From assembly GCA_036510655.1 (NCBI GenBank), contig DATCDQ010000078.1, positions 35,490-99,489 of the forward strand: a stretch of 64,000 bases of DNA. The letters run 5' to 3'. Positions 8,261 through 16,672 of this stretch are shown in pieces (positions within the stretch are counted from its first letter, which is position 1; each line of letters starts with the position of its first letter). Position numbers and translations under genes: made by a program. The DNA comes from Rathayibacter_A sp036510655. GTDB taxonomy: Bacteria > Actinomycetota > Actinomycetes > Actinomycetales > Microbacteriaceae. The notes beneath the pieces were generated by a model. The model worked only from the letters and a program-made list of their open reading frames with translations, was not told the origin of the DNA and did not search any database.

Positions 8261-9268
8261 ATGCCGGTCAGCATTCGAGACGTTGCCGTTCTTGCCGGAG
8301 TCTCGGTCGGCACGGTGTCGAACGTGCTCAACCGGCCGCAGAAGGTGGCGGACTCCACTGTGACCCGAGTGCGAGACGCGATTCGAACCCTGGGATTCAT
8401 CCGCAACGACGCTGCCCGCCAATTGCGTGCGGGGCGCAGCCGCAGTATCGGACTCGTCGTGCTCGACGCGGGCAACCCGTTCTTCATGGACGTTGCGCGT
8501 GGCGCGGAGAGTCGGGCACTGGATGATGGGTTGGTTGTGTTGCTCGGTAACAGCGACGAGCACAGGTCGCGTGAGGAGGCCTACCTCGACCTGTTCGAGC
8601 AGCAACGTGTCGCCGGGCTGCTGATCACCCCGATCGACGACGCGCTTCCCCGGCTGCAAAGGATGCGCGAGCAAGGAATCCCCTGTGTCTTGGTTGATCG
8701 GCAGGTCCACGACAAGAGTTTCTCCTCTGTCGCTGTCGACAACACGGCCGGCGGCCGGATGGCCGTCAATCACCTGATCGACTCGGGGCGCAGGAAGATC
8801 GCGTTCATCGGTGGACCACGTGGGCTTGCTCAGGTGGACGAGCGGCTCGCGGGTGCTCGGCAAGCCGTGCACGAGTCGCCCGGCGTCACACTTGAGTTGA
8901 TCGAAACAGAATTCCTCACTGTGCTGCAGGGACGTGCCGCAGGCGAGGCGATCGGCCTTCGCGCTGCGGCGAATCGTCCCAATGCGATCTTCGCCGCCAA
9001 TGACCTGGTTGCCGTCGGTGTTCTGCAAGGATTGGCAATCCTTGGCGATATCCGGGTTCCGGAGGATATCGCTCTGATCGGCTACGACGACATCGAGTTT
9101 GCCGCATCGACCATTGTTCCGTTGACCTCGATTCGGCAGCCGAGCCAACTGATCGGCCGGACTGCGGTGGACCTGCTGATTCGCGAAGCGGAGGACGACG
9201 GTTTCAGACCGGAGCAGGTCGTCTTTCAACCGGAGCTTGTGGTGCGTGCTTCGACGACCGGAACCTGA
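8261..9268 (+). CDS. LacI-family transcriptional regulator
   Basis: The 335-residue repressor is the probable sugar-responsive switch for the polysaccharide locus. The start at 8261 follows GTGAGGAAATTCTG, a good ribosome site, and places the helix-turn-helix at the very N-terminus: S-I-R-D-V-A-V-L-A-G-V-S-V-G-T-V-S-N-V-L-N. A hinge R-Q-L-R-A-G-R-S follows, then a periplasmic-binding-protein-like effector domain (S-I-G-L-V-V-L-D ... A-I-F-A-A-N-D-L-V-A-V-G ... I-G-Y-D-D-I-E-F-A). An upstream in-frame extension to 8192 lacks family features and was rejected. The gene is last in the plus-strand locus. Matching sites at 188-198 and 8178-8188 suggest it controls both the importer and itself. Confidence 0.9.
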   Translation: MPVSIRDVAVLAGVSVGTVSNVLNRPQKVADSTVTRVRDAIRTLGFIRNDAARQLRAGRSRSIGLVVLDAGNPFFMDVARGAESRALDDGLVVLLGNSDEHRSREEAYLDLFEQQRVAGLLITPIDDALPRLQRMREQGIPCVLVDRQVHDKSFSSVAVDNTAGGRMAVNHLIDSGRRKIAFIGGPRGLAQVDERLAGARQAVHESPGVTLELIETEFLTVLQGRAAGEAIGLRAAANRPNAIFAANDLVAVGVLQGLAILGDIRVPEDIALIGYDDIEFAASTIVPLTSIRQPSQLIGRTAVDLLIREAEDDGFRPEQVVFQPELVVRASTTGT

Positions 9269-9339
9269 ACGGGTGGAGTCTGTGGGCCGCGGGCGCACTC
9301 GGCGGCAGGGCCGGGGTGCGCACGGGCGATCGCCGCTGC

Positions 9340-10164
9340 TCAGTCCAGCGGATGCAGCAACCGGCTCAGGAACTGTTGCGTGCGCTCGTGTGCCGGGTGC
9401 CGAAAGATCTGGTTCGGCTTGCCGCGTTCGACGATCACCCCGCCGTCGAGGAAGAGCACCTCATCGGCGACGAGGCGTGCGAACTCCAATTCGTGCGTGA
9501 CGACGACCATCGTCCAACCCTCTTGAGCAAGCGTCTTCATGACGCCGAGCACGTCGCCGACCAGTTCTGGGTCGAGCGCCGAGGTCGGCTCGTCGAACAG
9601 GATAAGACCGGGCTTGAGCGCCACAGCCCGCGCAATGCCCACGCGCTGCTGCTGGCCCCCGGAGAGTTGGAAGGGGTAGACGTCCTTCTTCGCTTCGAGA
9701 CCAACCTGCGCGAGCAGGGCAAGGGCATCCGCTGTCGCGTCCGCGCGCGATCGATTCTGCACCTGAACGGGCCCCTCGATGAGATTCTCAAGAACGGTTT
9801 TGTGCGGGAACAGGTTGTACTGCTGAAAGACCATCGCCGACTTGCGACGCAACGCCGCGATCGCCGCCTTGCCGACCGATGCCGAGAAATCGACGCTCAC
9901 GTCGTCGTCGATCTGGATGATGCCGGCATCCGGCATTTCCAGCGCGTTCAGGCAGCGCAGGATCGTCGTCTTGCCCGAACCGGAAGGGCCGATCAGTACG
10001 ACCACCCGACCGACGCCGACCTCGAAGCTGATGTCGTGAATCACCTCGTGGTTGCCGAACGATTTGCGCAGACCGGTGACCCGCAGCCGCGGCGCCGCGC
10101 CGTCGGCCGCTCGGTCGCCGGCAGCAGTGCCGCCGCGGTCGGGCTCGTCAGGCGTGGGCGACAT
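9340..10164 (-). CDS. Polar amino-acid ABC transporter ATP-binding protein
   Basis: This 274-residue ATPase of the GlnQ/PAAT class powers amino-acid uptake from the cytoplasmic face. It has Walker A G-P-S-G-S-G-K-T-T at about 59-67, the Q-loop F-Q-Q-Y-N-L-F-P-H, the signature L-S-G-G-Q-Q-Q-R, Walker B L-I-L-F-D-E-P-T-S-A-L-D-P and the switch histidine in V-V-V-T-H-E. Y-N-L-F-P-H is characteristic of the amino-acid subclass. About 25 residues before the ABC domain are proline- and alanine-rich. The start overlaps the end of the permease gene by 17 bases, so the two are translated together. It converges on the lacI-type gene, 71 bases away. Confidence 0.92.
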   Translation of the reverse strand: MSPTPDEPDRGGTAAGDRAADGAAPRLRVTGLRKSFGNHEVIHDISFEVGVGRVVVLIGPSGSGKTTILRCLNALEMPDAGIIQIDDDVSVDFSASVGKAAIAALRRKSAMVFQQYNLFPHKTVLENLIEGPVQVQNRSRADATADALALLAQVGLEAKKDVYPFQLSGGQQQRVGIARAVALKPGLILFDEPTSALDPELVGDVLGVMKTLAQEGWTMVVVTHELEFARLVADEVLFLDGGVIVERGKPNQIFRHPAHERTQQFLSRLLHPLD

Positions 10165-10837
10165 AGCGGTCCAATCTCTTCTCGAGGGCAGACTGCCCGC
10201 TGGATAGCGCCAAGCAGATCACCCAGTAGATGGCCGCCGCCTCGATGTAAAGCACGAGGAACTCGCTGCTGGCTGCGGCGATCTGCTGGGCTTCCCTGAA
10301 CAACTCGGTGACGAGAATCACGGATGCCAGCGACGTATCTTTGACGAGGCTGATGAACGTGTTCGACAGCGGCGGCACCGAAACGCGGGCCGCCTGCGGA
10401 AGGATGATCCTGCGCATCGCCTGGCCGTTACTCATGCCGATCGTGGACGCGGCTTCCCATTGGCCATGGGGCACCGCCAATATGGCGGCGCGCACGACTT
10501 CGGATGCGTATCCGCCCACATTGAGCGACAGCGCGATGATCGCGCTCGGCCAGGGGTCGATCACGACGCCGATCGTCGGGAGCCCGTAGAACACCACAAA
10601 CAACTGCACGAGCATCGGCGTGCCTCGAATGATCGAGACGTAGCCGCGGGCGAACCCGCGCGCGAACCGGTTCTTCGATAGGCGCAGCATGGCCACGCCA
10701 ATCGCCAACGCGAGCCCGATGGCGAACGACGCCAGCGAGAGCGGGATGGTGCCGAGGATCGCGCCCTGGAGGAGCGGCCAGAGCGAGTGGGTGACGAGCT
10801 GCCAGTAGTAATCGGCAGTGCCGACCGCGGGCGTCAT
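10148..10837 (-). CDS. Polar amino-acid ABC transporter permease
   Basis: The 229-residue inner-membrane permease of the HisM/GlnP family forms the channel of the importer. Several membrane helices are visible (for example I-P-L-S-L-A-S-F-A-I-G-L-A-L-A-I-G-V near the start). The conserved cytoplasmic loop that contacts the ATPase is E-A-A-S-T-I-G-M-S-N-G-Q-A-M-R-R-I-I-L-P-Q-A, followed by P-P-L-S-N-T-F-I-S-L-V-K-D-T-S-L, both hallmarks of the family. It lies between the binding-protein and ATPase genes on one strand. The single permease gene suggests a homodimeric channel. The ribosome site before the ATG is weak. Confidence 0.92.
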   Translation of the reverse strand: MTPAVGTADYYWQLVTHSLWPLLQGAILGTIPLSLASFAIGLALAIGVAMLRLSKNRFARGFARGYVSIIRGTPMLVQLFVVFYGLPTIGVVIDPWPSAIIALSLNVGGYASEVVRAAILAVPHGQWEAASTIGMSNGQAMRRIILPQAARVSVPPLSNTFISLVKDTSLASVILVTELFREAQQIAAASSEFLVLYIEAAAIYWVICLALSSGQSALEKRLDRYVAHA

Positions 10838-10907
10838 CCGCTTCGCCGTCGTATGGTCATGAGGGCGGTGTGCTCATCAGAATCACGCGTTCACAGACTC
10901 GCTCGAA

Positions 10908-11726
10908 CTACTTCGACACGTCTTGGCCGAAGTACTTCTCCGAGATCTTCGCGAGCGTGCCGTCTGCCGACAACGTCGCTAACGCCTTGTCGAAGTCCGG
11001 CGCGAGTGTGCTGCTCTTGCGGAACGTGAACGCGTTCTTGGCGGGGTCTGCCGCGGTGGCCGCGATGCGCAGCTTCGCCTCAGGGTGCTGCTTCTCGTAG
11101 TCCAGCAGCGTCAACTTGTCATTGACGGTCGCGTCGATCCGGCCCTGGGTGAGCAATGCGATGGACTGCGCCCAGCCTTCGACCGCCTGCACGTTCGCGC
11201 CGTACTTCTGCGCGAGCGCGTACCAATCGCTGGTGTTCGACTGGGCTGTCGTCTTGCCCTTCAGGTCGGCGAAGCTGGTGATGCTCTTGTCGTCGGCCCT
11301 TGTGATGATGACGCCGGGTGAGACCGTGTACGGCGTGCTGAACGAATACTTCGCCTGACGCTCTGGAGTGATCGACACCTGGTTCGCGATCACGTCGATA
11401 CGCTTCGCATCCAGTGCGGCGAAGATGCCATCCCACTGCGTCTCCTGGAACGTCACCTTGATGCCGAGCTGCTTCGCGACGGCGTTCGTCACGTCGATGT
11501 CATACCCGGTCAGCTTGTTGGTCGTCGCATCATGGTAGGAGAACGGCCGGTAGGTGCCCTCCGTGCCGATGACGAGCCCGTTCGTGCGCGCGGAAACGAG
11601 ATCCGCACTTCCGGATGCCGCAGCTGTGCTTGCCGTTCCGGTCGCACCGGCGCCCCCGGAGCATCCGGAAAGGGCGAGCGCGAGAACGGCGGCGACGGCG
11701 CCGACAACGGCGAATCGTGACTTCAT
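10908..11726 (-). CDS. Amino-acid ABC transporter substrate-binding lipoprotein
   Basis: The 272-residue family 3 binding protein catches the amino acid outside the membrane. The lipobox is L-S-G-C with the anchored cysteine at residue 22. A family-typical core follows: L-V-I-G-T-E-G-T-Y-R-P-F-S-Y-H-D, G-Y-D-I-D-V-T-N-A-V-A-K-Q-L-G, W-D-G-I-F-A-A-L-D-A-K-R-I-D-V-I-A-N-Q and a C-terminal K-I-S-E-K-Y-F-G. The pattern is like FliY/TcyA cystine-type or general polar amino-acid receptors, and the ligand is not decidable here. A GGAGTC site lies before the ATG, and this is the first gene of the three-gene importer operon. Confidence 0.9.
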   Translation of the reverse strand: MKSRFAVVGAVAAVLALALSGCSGGAGATGTASTAAASGSADLVSARTNGLVIGTEGTYRPFSYHDATTNKLTGYDIDVTNAVAKQLGIKVTFQETQWDGIFAALDAKRIDVIANQVSITPERQAKYSFSTPYTVSPGVIITRADDKSITSFADLKGKTTAQSNTSDWYALAQKYGANVQAVEGWAQSIALLTQGRIDATVNDKLTLLDYEKQHPEAKLRIAATAADPAKNAFTFRKSSTLAPDFDKALATLSADGTLAKISEKYFGQDVSK

Positions 11727-11882
11727 GGGGGACTCCTTCAGAGGGCGCGTGCAGACGAGAAACGCCGGATGCGACGCACCAATGGCTTGTCTTTCACGCT
11801 ACCCAGGCCCAGCGCCGCGCCCCAAACGCCATTACGCAGAGTTACGCCGGTGAACGCGCCGCGCGCCGGCGCCGGCCAGTGC

Positions 11883-12566
11883 TCAGCCCTGCTCGCGATC
11901 CGACCCGAACCCGACCAGCAGCCGTGGCAGCACCTGCCAGACGCCTTCCTGGAGCGCGGGGATGGCATCCGCATTGCCGGCATGGAGCCCGATGAGCGCC
12001 TGCTGGAACAATCCGTCGAAGACCGCATAGGTGGCGCTGCGGGTGAGGGCGATCTCGGCGCCGACGAACCCGGCATAGGTCGTCATGATGCGCCAGATCA
12101 TCTGCTCGAGGCTGTCGTCGACCTCGGTCACGTCTGCCTGAAAGTCGGTCTCGAACATGCTCTGGTTGCGCAGGTCGTACCAGAGTCGGTGCATCGCGGT
12201 GTCGTCGCGAGCGGATGCCGCCAGCGCAGCCGCGAACGACAGGCGCAGTTGCTCAGCGGATGTGGCCGTCGCCACGATCAGGTCGTAGTGGCCGATGCAC
12301 GCGGCCTTGTACTCGCGCACGCAATAGGTGATCAGATCGACCTTGTCGCGGAAGTAGTAGTGAAAGACACCGTGTGAGAAACCGGATTTCTGGGCGATCT
12401 CACGCAGACTTGTGCGGGCGTAGCCCAGTTCGGACAGCGTCATCAGCGCGGCCGCGGCGAGCTGTGCCCGGCGTTCGCCGAACTTGTCGACCTGGCGACG
12501 CTCGATGCGCAGAGCGGCGGCATTCGCTGCTGCGCTCTGTCGTTCGCGGACGCTCTGGTCTGTCAT
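11883..12566 (-). CDS. TetR-family regulator divergent from the SDR operon
   Basis: This is a 227-residue repressor. I chose the ATG at 12566 because AAGAAGGG precedes it. A longer in-frame start at 12629 would remove the intergenic operators from non-coding DNA. The helix-turn-helix is in residues about 30-75: A-A-A-A-L-M-T-L-S-E-L-G-Y-A-R-T-S-L-R-E-I-A-Q-K-S-G-F-S-H-G-V-F-H-Y-Y-F. The rest is the helical ligand-binding and dimer domain. It is transcribed away from the SDR gene across a 216-base gap holding three related dyad sites, so it probably represses both directions until the pathway substrate or its CoA ester appears. Confidence 0.88.
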   Translation of the reverse strand: MTDQSVRERQSAAANAAALRIERRQVDKFGERRAQLAAAALMTLSELGYARTSLREIAQKSGFSHGVFHYYFRDKVDLITYCVREYKAACIGHYDLIVATATSAEQLRLSFAAALAASARDDTAMHRLWYDLRNQSMFETDFQADVTEVDDSLEQMIWRIMTTYAGFVGAEIALTRSATYAVFDGLFQQALIGLHAGNADAIPALQEGVWQVLPRLLVGFGSDREQG

Positions 12567-12632
12567 CGTGCCCTTCTTGTGCTCGCAGTCTAAACCCCAC
12601 GGTGCGAGGCGCACGGTTGAAGCCGTCACGTT

Positions 12633-12692
12633 TTGGACGATTGGTCACATTATTTTAGACGATTGTCCAAATAAACTTGGACAGATGTCCAA
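12633..12692. promoter_or_regulatory. Cluster of three TetR-type operator dyads
   Basis: The clearest site is TTGGACAGATGTCCAA at 12677-12692, a perfect 7-base inverted repeat with a 2-base spacer. TTTAGACGATTGTCCAAA at 12654-12671 is an imperfect copy, and TTGGACGATTGGTCA at 12633-12647 is a weaker third. All share GGAC/GTCC half-sites. They lie between the divergent TetR and SDR genes, at roughly 21-base centre spacing, which suggests cooperative binding on one face of the helix. Confidence 0.65.
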
Positions 12693-12782
12693 ATGCGGGA
12701 TTAGGGTGATCGCAGACGCCGCATCCGTCACGTGCAGAGCAGCGCGTGGCCGGACCGGCACATACTCGAGGAGGAGTTTCGG

Positions 12783-13586
12783 ATGAGTCAGTTTGACCTC
12801 ACCGGCCGAATGGCCCTCGTGACGGGAGGCGCCCAGAATCTCGGCGCCGCCATCGCGAAGGCCCTCGCCGATGCCGGTGCATCAGTCGTCATCGGCGACC
12901 TGAAGGATGACGTGGGCGAGGCGACCGCGGCCTCGCTGCGTGAAGCGGGCGCGAAGGCATCCTTCGTGCATCTCGACATCACAGACGAAGACAGCTGGAA
13001 TGCTGCGATGCCACAGGCGATCGCGGACCTCGGCGGTCTGGACATTCTCGTCAACAACGCCGGCATCGAGGTAACGGCCTTGCTGGCCGACTTCGACCCG
13101 GCCCAGTTGCGCACAATGCTGAACGTCAACGTCGTCGGCACCTCGCTCGGTATCAAGAACGCGTTCAACGCGATGAAGCCGGGCGGCGCAGCAGGCAAGG
13201 GCGGCGCGGTGATCAACATCGCGTCTGTGGCCGCGCTCATCGCATTCCCCGCGCTGTCGGGCTACTCGGCCACCAAGTCGGCCGTCGACCGCATCACCCG
13301 CATCGCTGCCGCGGAGTCGGGTGCACTCGGCTACGGCGTGCGCGTGAACTGCATCTACCCGGGGCTGATCGCCAACGAGATGGGTCTCAAACTGGCAACG
13401 GATGTCGTGGAACTCGGGCTCTACCCGGATGTCCAGACCGCGGTGAACGGCGTCGTCGGCCTCACTCCGCTCGGCCATCTGGGCGAGCAAGGCGATATGG
13501 CTAACGCTGTCGTGTTCCTGGCATCGGATGCCGCGAGCTTCGTCACCGGCACCGGGCTCGCCGTCGACGGTGGAATGGGGTCATGA
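12783..13586 (+). CDS. Short-chain dehydrogenase/reductase
   Basis: The 267-residue NAD(P)-dependent oxidoreductase has the classical SDR layout: cofactor motif T-G-G-A-Q-N-L-G at about 12-19, D-I-T-D adenine-site residues, N-N-A-G-I, catalytic Ser in the N-I-A-S-V segment, the Y-S-A-T-K pair (Tyr-x-x-x-Lys) and a C-terminal V-T-G-T-G-L-A-V-D-G-G. A GAGGAGGAG site precedes the ATG. It is the first gene of a three-gene operon with a Rossmann-fold protein and an acyl-CoA ligase, and probably oxidises a hydroxyl on the way to a carboxylic acid. The real substrate is unknown. Confidence 0.88.
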   Translation: MSQFDLTGRMALVTGGAQNLGAAIAKALADAGASVVIGDLKDDVGEATAASLREAGAKASFVHLDITDEDSWNAAMPQAIADLGGLDILVNNAGIEVTALLADFDPAQLRTMLNVNVVGTSLGIKNAFNAMKPGGAAGKGGAVINIASVAALIAFPALSGYSATKSAVDRITRIAAAESGALGYGVRVNCIYPGLIANEMGLKLATDVVELGLYPDVQTAVNGVVGLTPLGHLGEQGDMANAVVFLASDAASFVTGTGLAVDGGMGS

Positions 13587-14713
13587 TCATGGCGAACACG
13601 AAGAAGCCGGTCGTCGTCTACGGCGTTTCCGGCTACACCGGCCGTCTCATCGTCGAGTACCTGCGCGAGTTCAACGTGCCCTTCATCGCGGCAGGCCGCG
13701 ACAAGGACCGCATCCAAGAGGTCGTCGACAAGGTGCCTGGAATCGAGACCGTGCCTCACGAGGTGGTCCAAGTCGAGCACACGGTCGAGGCGCTCGCAGA
13801 GCTCTTCGACGGCGCGAGAGTGGTCTGCAATACGGCAGGCCCGTTCATCAAGAACGGTGACACTGTCGTCGAGGCGGCACTGAACGCCGGCTGCCACTAT
13901 CTGGACACGACCGGCGAGCAGGACTGGGTCATGCATTGCGACCATGATTGGGGTGAGCGCTTCGCTGAGAAGCGACTGCTGCTTGCACCGGGAACCGCGC
14001 AGATGTACACGACCGGCGAGATTGCCGCGAACATTGCGCTCGAGGACACAACGCTGGACACGCTGGACATCCTCGTGCTCTGGCGGGGTTTCCCGACCTA
14101 TGCGTCGATGCAGACGATCTTCACGATCCTCAAGGCGAACCACTACTACCTGCAGCAGAACGAGTACGTAGAGTGGCCGTTGACCACGACCTTCACCGTG
14201 AATGTGCCAGGCCAGCACGAGAGCGCGCTGGCGGTCCCGTGGGGTGGTACGTCGCATCCGGTCTGGTTCAAGCGGGACCCGCGGGTGGCGAACGTCAAGG
14301 TCGCCGGCGGCGTCATGGAGCGTGCGGTGATGGAGAACGTGATCGCGACGACCAAGATGTTCGAGGAGCAGATCAGGCCGCTCGAGCCCGCGGCGCAGGA
14401 AGCGGCGCTCGCCGACATCGCGGCATCCGTACAAGCGGGGATGCCGCCGCGCGAGAACCCGCGCATCAACAACTCGGTCGACTCCGTGCTCGCATCCGGT
14501 CCGCTCAGTCGCGCGCATGTGGTGATCCACGGCAACTCGAACTACAAGCAGACCGGCCTGCTGCAGGCATACTCGGCGTACTCCCTGTTGCAGCAGGCGC
14601 CGAAGCGCGTCGGGTTCGCGTCGGCCTGCCAGGCATTCGGGTACCGCGAACTGCTCGGCCAGCTGCGCAGTTTCGGCCTGGTGCTGAATCCGGCCGTAAC
14701 GCGGATCAACTGA
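13583..14713 (+). CDS. Saccharopine-dehydrogenase-like NAD(P)-binding protein (DUF5938-like)
   Basis: The 376-residue protein opens with a Rossmann motif V-V-V-Y-G-V-S-G-Y-T-G-R-L-I-V (G-x-x-G-x-x-G) and continues with C-N-T-A-G-P-F and D-T-T-G-E-Q, as in the saccharopine dehydrogenase and trans-acting enoyl reductase superfamily. The C-terminal half carries many aromatic residues and no motif I can assign. The start overlaps the SDR stop (ATGATCATG; the second ATG at 13589 is also possible), so it is translationally coupled. With an acyl-CoA ligase next, it may reduce or oxidise a pathway intermediate. The reaction is not predictable from sequence alone. Confidence 0.72.
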   Translation: MIMANTKKPVVVYGVSGYTGRLIVEYLREFNVPFIAAGRDKDRIQEVVDKVPGIETVPHEVVQVEHTVEALAELFDGARVVCNTAGPFIKNGDTVVEAALNAGCHYLDTTGEQDWVMHCDHDWGERFAEKRLLLAPGTAQMYTTGEIAANIALEDTTLDTLDILVLWRGFPTYASMQTIFTILKANHYYLQQNEYVEWPLTTTFTVNVPGQHESALAVPWGGTSHPVWFKRDPRVANVKVAGGVMERAVMENVIATTKMFEEQIRPLEPAAQEAALADIAASVQAGMPPRENPRINNSVDSVLASGPLSRAHVVIHGNSNYKQTGLLQAYSAYSLLQQAPKRVGFASACQAFGYRELLGQLRSFGLVLNPAVTRIN

Positions 14714-14723
14714 AGGCGCGGGT

Positions 14724-16349
14724 ATGCGCCTGAGCGACTATCTGGACAAGGGGGCGTCCTTGGGGGCGGACGCCCCCTGCTTCACCACGAACGGCGAGTC
14801 TCTCTCGTATGCCGAGGTGCAGCAGTTGAGCGTCGACATCGCTGCGGCGCTGCGGGCGAGCGGAGTGGCTCCAGGTGACGCCGTCGCCATTCTGTCGTCG
14901 AACGACCCCGTCGCCTTCGCGACCGTGTTCGGGATCTCGCGGGTCGGCGCAGTCTGGAGCCCGATCAACCCGCGCAGCGAGGCGTCTGAGGACCGCGAAC
15001 TGCTGGACCGGTTCGACTGCACGGTGCTTGTTTACCAGTCGAGTTTCACCGCGCTCGTTGCCACGATCCTGCGAGGGCTGCCGAAGATCACCACGGTGGT
15101 GTGCCTGGACGGCCCGGCCGAATTCGGTGTCAGTTTCGCCGACTGGATCGCGGCGGGCCCGCCCGAGAATGCAACGGCTGGGCACGCATCCGCCGCGCGC
15201 GCATCTGCAGAGCGCGCATCTGCAGAGCGCGCATCCGCCGCGCACGCATCCGCCGAATCGGTGCGCGGCGACCTCGTCGACGACCTCGCGATGATCGTCG
15301 GCACCGGCGGCACGACGGGCAAGCCGAAGGGGGTCATGCTCACCACCCGCAACCTCGAAACGATGACCTCGATTGTACTGATGAGTTATCCGTTCCACGG
15401 TCGCCCGGTCTATCTGGCGCTCCCGCCACTGACCCATGCTGCCGGCGTGCTATGTTTTCCGATCCTCGCCCGGGGTGGCGAGATCGTCATCATGCCGAAG
15501 CCGGACATCCATGAGTGGTTGGACCTGATGGAGCGGCATCGTGTGACGCACGCGTTCCTGCCGCCGACGCTCATCTACATGCTGCTGGGCGACCCGCAGC
15601 TTGAGCAGCACGACTTCTCATCGCTGCAGTGCTTCTGGTATGGCGCTGCGCCGATGTCGACCGCTCGCCTCGAAGAGGCGATCACCCGCATCGGGCCGGT
15701 GATGGCCCAGCTGTTCGGGCAGACTGAGGCGCCGATGATGATCTCGACGATGGCACCGGACGAGCACTTCCGCGCGGACGGCACGCTCGACCGCGCCAGA
15801 CTCACATCCGCCGGTCACGCGGCGCCACTCGTCACGGTCGCGGTCATGGACGAGTCTGGGGCGATTCTGGAGGCAGGCGAACGCGGCGAGATCGTCATCC
15901 GCAGTGCGCTCGTGATGGCCGGCTACTACAAGAATCCGGATGCGACGGCGGAGGCCTCGAAGTACGGCTGGCACCACACCGGCGACATCGGCTACGTGGA
16001 TGCCGACGGCTACGTGTTCATCGTCGACCGGGCCAAAGACATGATCATCACGGGCGGTTTCAACGTGTACTCGGCCGAGGTCGAACAGTCGGTCATGCGC
16101 TTTCCCGGCGTGCGGGATTGCGCGGTCGTCGGCCTGCCCGACGACAAGTGGGGGGAGCAGGTCACGGCCGTCATCCAAACGGATGCGTCTACTCCTGTCG
16201 ACGTCGAACAGTTGCGCCTGTTCGTGCGAAGCGAGCTCGGCAGCATCAAGACGCCCAAGCAGATCGAGATCTGGGCCGACTTGCCGCGGTCCAAAGTCGG
16301 CAAGGTGCTGAAGGGTGACATCAAGGCGACTCTCCTGAAATTACGCTAG
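14724..16349 (+). CDS. AMP-forming acyl-CoA synthetase with a tandem-repeat insertion
   Basis: This 541-residue ligase activates a carboxylic acid to its CoA thioester through an acyl-adenylate. Family motifs are clear: the P-loop G-T-G-G-T-T-G-K-P-K-G-V near residue 193, G-Q-T-E-A-P, Y-K-N-P-D-A-T, H-T-G-D-I-G-Y and R-A-K-D-M-I-I-T-G-G-F-N-V-Y, and the C-terminal catalytic lysine in S-K-V-G-K-V-L-K. Residues about 154-178 are five repeats of an alanine/serine/arginine pentapeptide encoded by five 15-base DNA units. They fall about 15 residues before the P-loop, where family members have only a short variable loop. The gene ends the SDR operon. It may act on a medium-chain or cyclic acid, but the specificity is unknown. 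Confidence 0.88.
   Translation: MRLSDYLDKGASLGADAPCFTTNGESLSYAEVQQLSVDIAAALRASGVAPGDAVAILSSNDPVAFATVFGISRVGAVWSPINPRSEASEDRELLDRFDCTVLVYQSSFTALVATILRGLPKITTVVCLDGPAEFGVSFADWIAAGPPENATAGHASAARASAERASAERASAAHASAESVRGDLVDDLAMIVGTGGTTGKPKGVMLTTRNLETMTSIVLMSYPFHGRPVYLALPPLTHAAGVLCFPILARGGEIVIMPKPDIHEWLDLMERHRVTHAFLPPTLIYMLLGDPQLEQHDFSSLQCFWYGAAPMSTARLEEAITRIGPVMAQLFGQTEAPMMISTMAPDEHFRADGTLDRARLTSAGHAAPLVTVAVMDESGAILEAGERGEIVIRSALVMAGYYKNPDATAEASKYGWHHTGDIGYVDADGYVFIVDRAKDMIITGGFNVYSAEVEQSVMRFPGVRDCAVVGLPDDKWGEQVTAVIQTDASTPVDVEQLRLFVRSELGSIKTPKQIEIWADLPRSKVGKVLKGDIKATLLKLR
15183..15257 (+). repeat. Five tandem 15-base units inside the acyl-CoA synthetase gene
   Basis: Units start at 15183, 15198, 15213, 15228 and 15243. 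Units 2 and 3 are identical (CGCGCATCTGCAGAG). Units 1 and 4 differ from each other at one base (CACGCATCCGCCGCG and CGCGCATCCGCCGCG). Unit 5 (CACGCATCCGCCGAA) is a close variant of unit 1. The period is a multiple of three, so copy-number change would keep the frame. Confidence 0.9.
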
Positions 16350-16396
16350 GTAGCTAGCGGACCAGCCGCCGGGAAACGGTCGGTACCCTAGTCAAC

Positions 16397-16528
16397 ATGG
16401 AGACGACAACGGACTCTGCCGGAGGCTTCGCCCTACTGGTCGACGAGTCAGGCGTGCTCGTCGCCGAAAGTACCACTGAGATCGATGATGCGATGGTTCT
16501 CCGGCTCGTCGATGCCGGGCGACGGTGA
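16397..16528 (+). CDS. Orphan 43-residue open reading frame, unidentified
   Basis: A short frame lies in the 323-base gap between two convergent operons. The peptide (METTTDSAGG..., with L-L-V-D-E-S-G-V-L-V-A and I-D-D-A-M-V-L-R-L-V-D) looks protein-like. It vaguely resembles the start of 2-oxoacid dehydrogenase E1 alpha subunits, but no ribosome site is evident. It may be a leftover gene start, and I assign no function. Confidence 0.25.
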   Translation: METTTDSAGGFALLVDESGVLVAESTTEIDDAMVLRLVDAGRR

Positions 16529-16608
16529 GTTCGCCGGTCATGCCGCGGGGGCGCCACGAGAATCGTGATTCCGCAGGTGCAGCAGCTCCAGCGCCAGTTG
16601 TCGCGGCA

Positions 16609-16629
16609 TGCGCCAGCTGAAATGGCGCA
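16609..16629. repeat. Short dispersed hairpin repeat, copy 1
   Basis: TGCGCCA and TGGCGCA form a perfect 7-base inverted repeat around the loop GCTGAAA. A second copy with the same stem core and loop GTTGAAG lies at 29776-29798. It sits just past the aldehyde dehydrogenase stop, between convergent operons, and could act as a transcription stop. Confidence 0.6.
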
Positions 16630-16672
16630 TGAGGCCCGAAGTGGCGCAACGGCCCGTGCGTGACTGTGGAGT

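Noticed and set aside
15183..15257. Tandem repeat considered as a CRISPR array
   Set aside because: The units are 15 bases with no spacers, are translated in frame and no cas genes are near.
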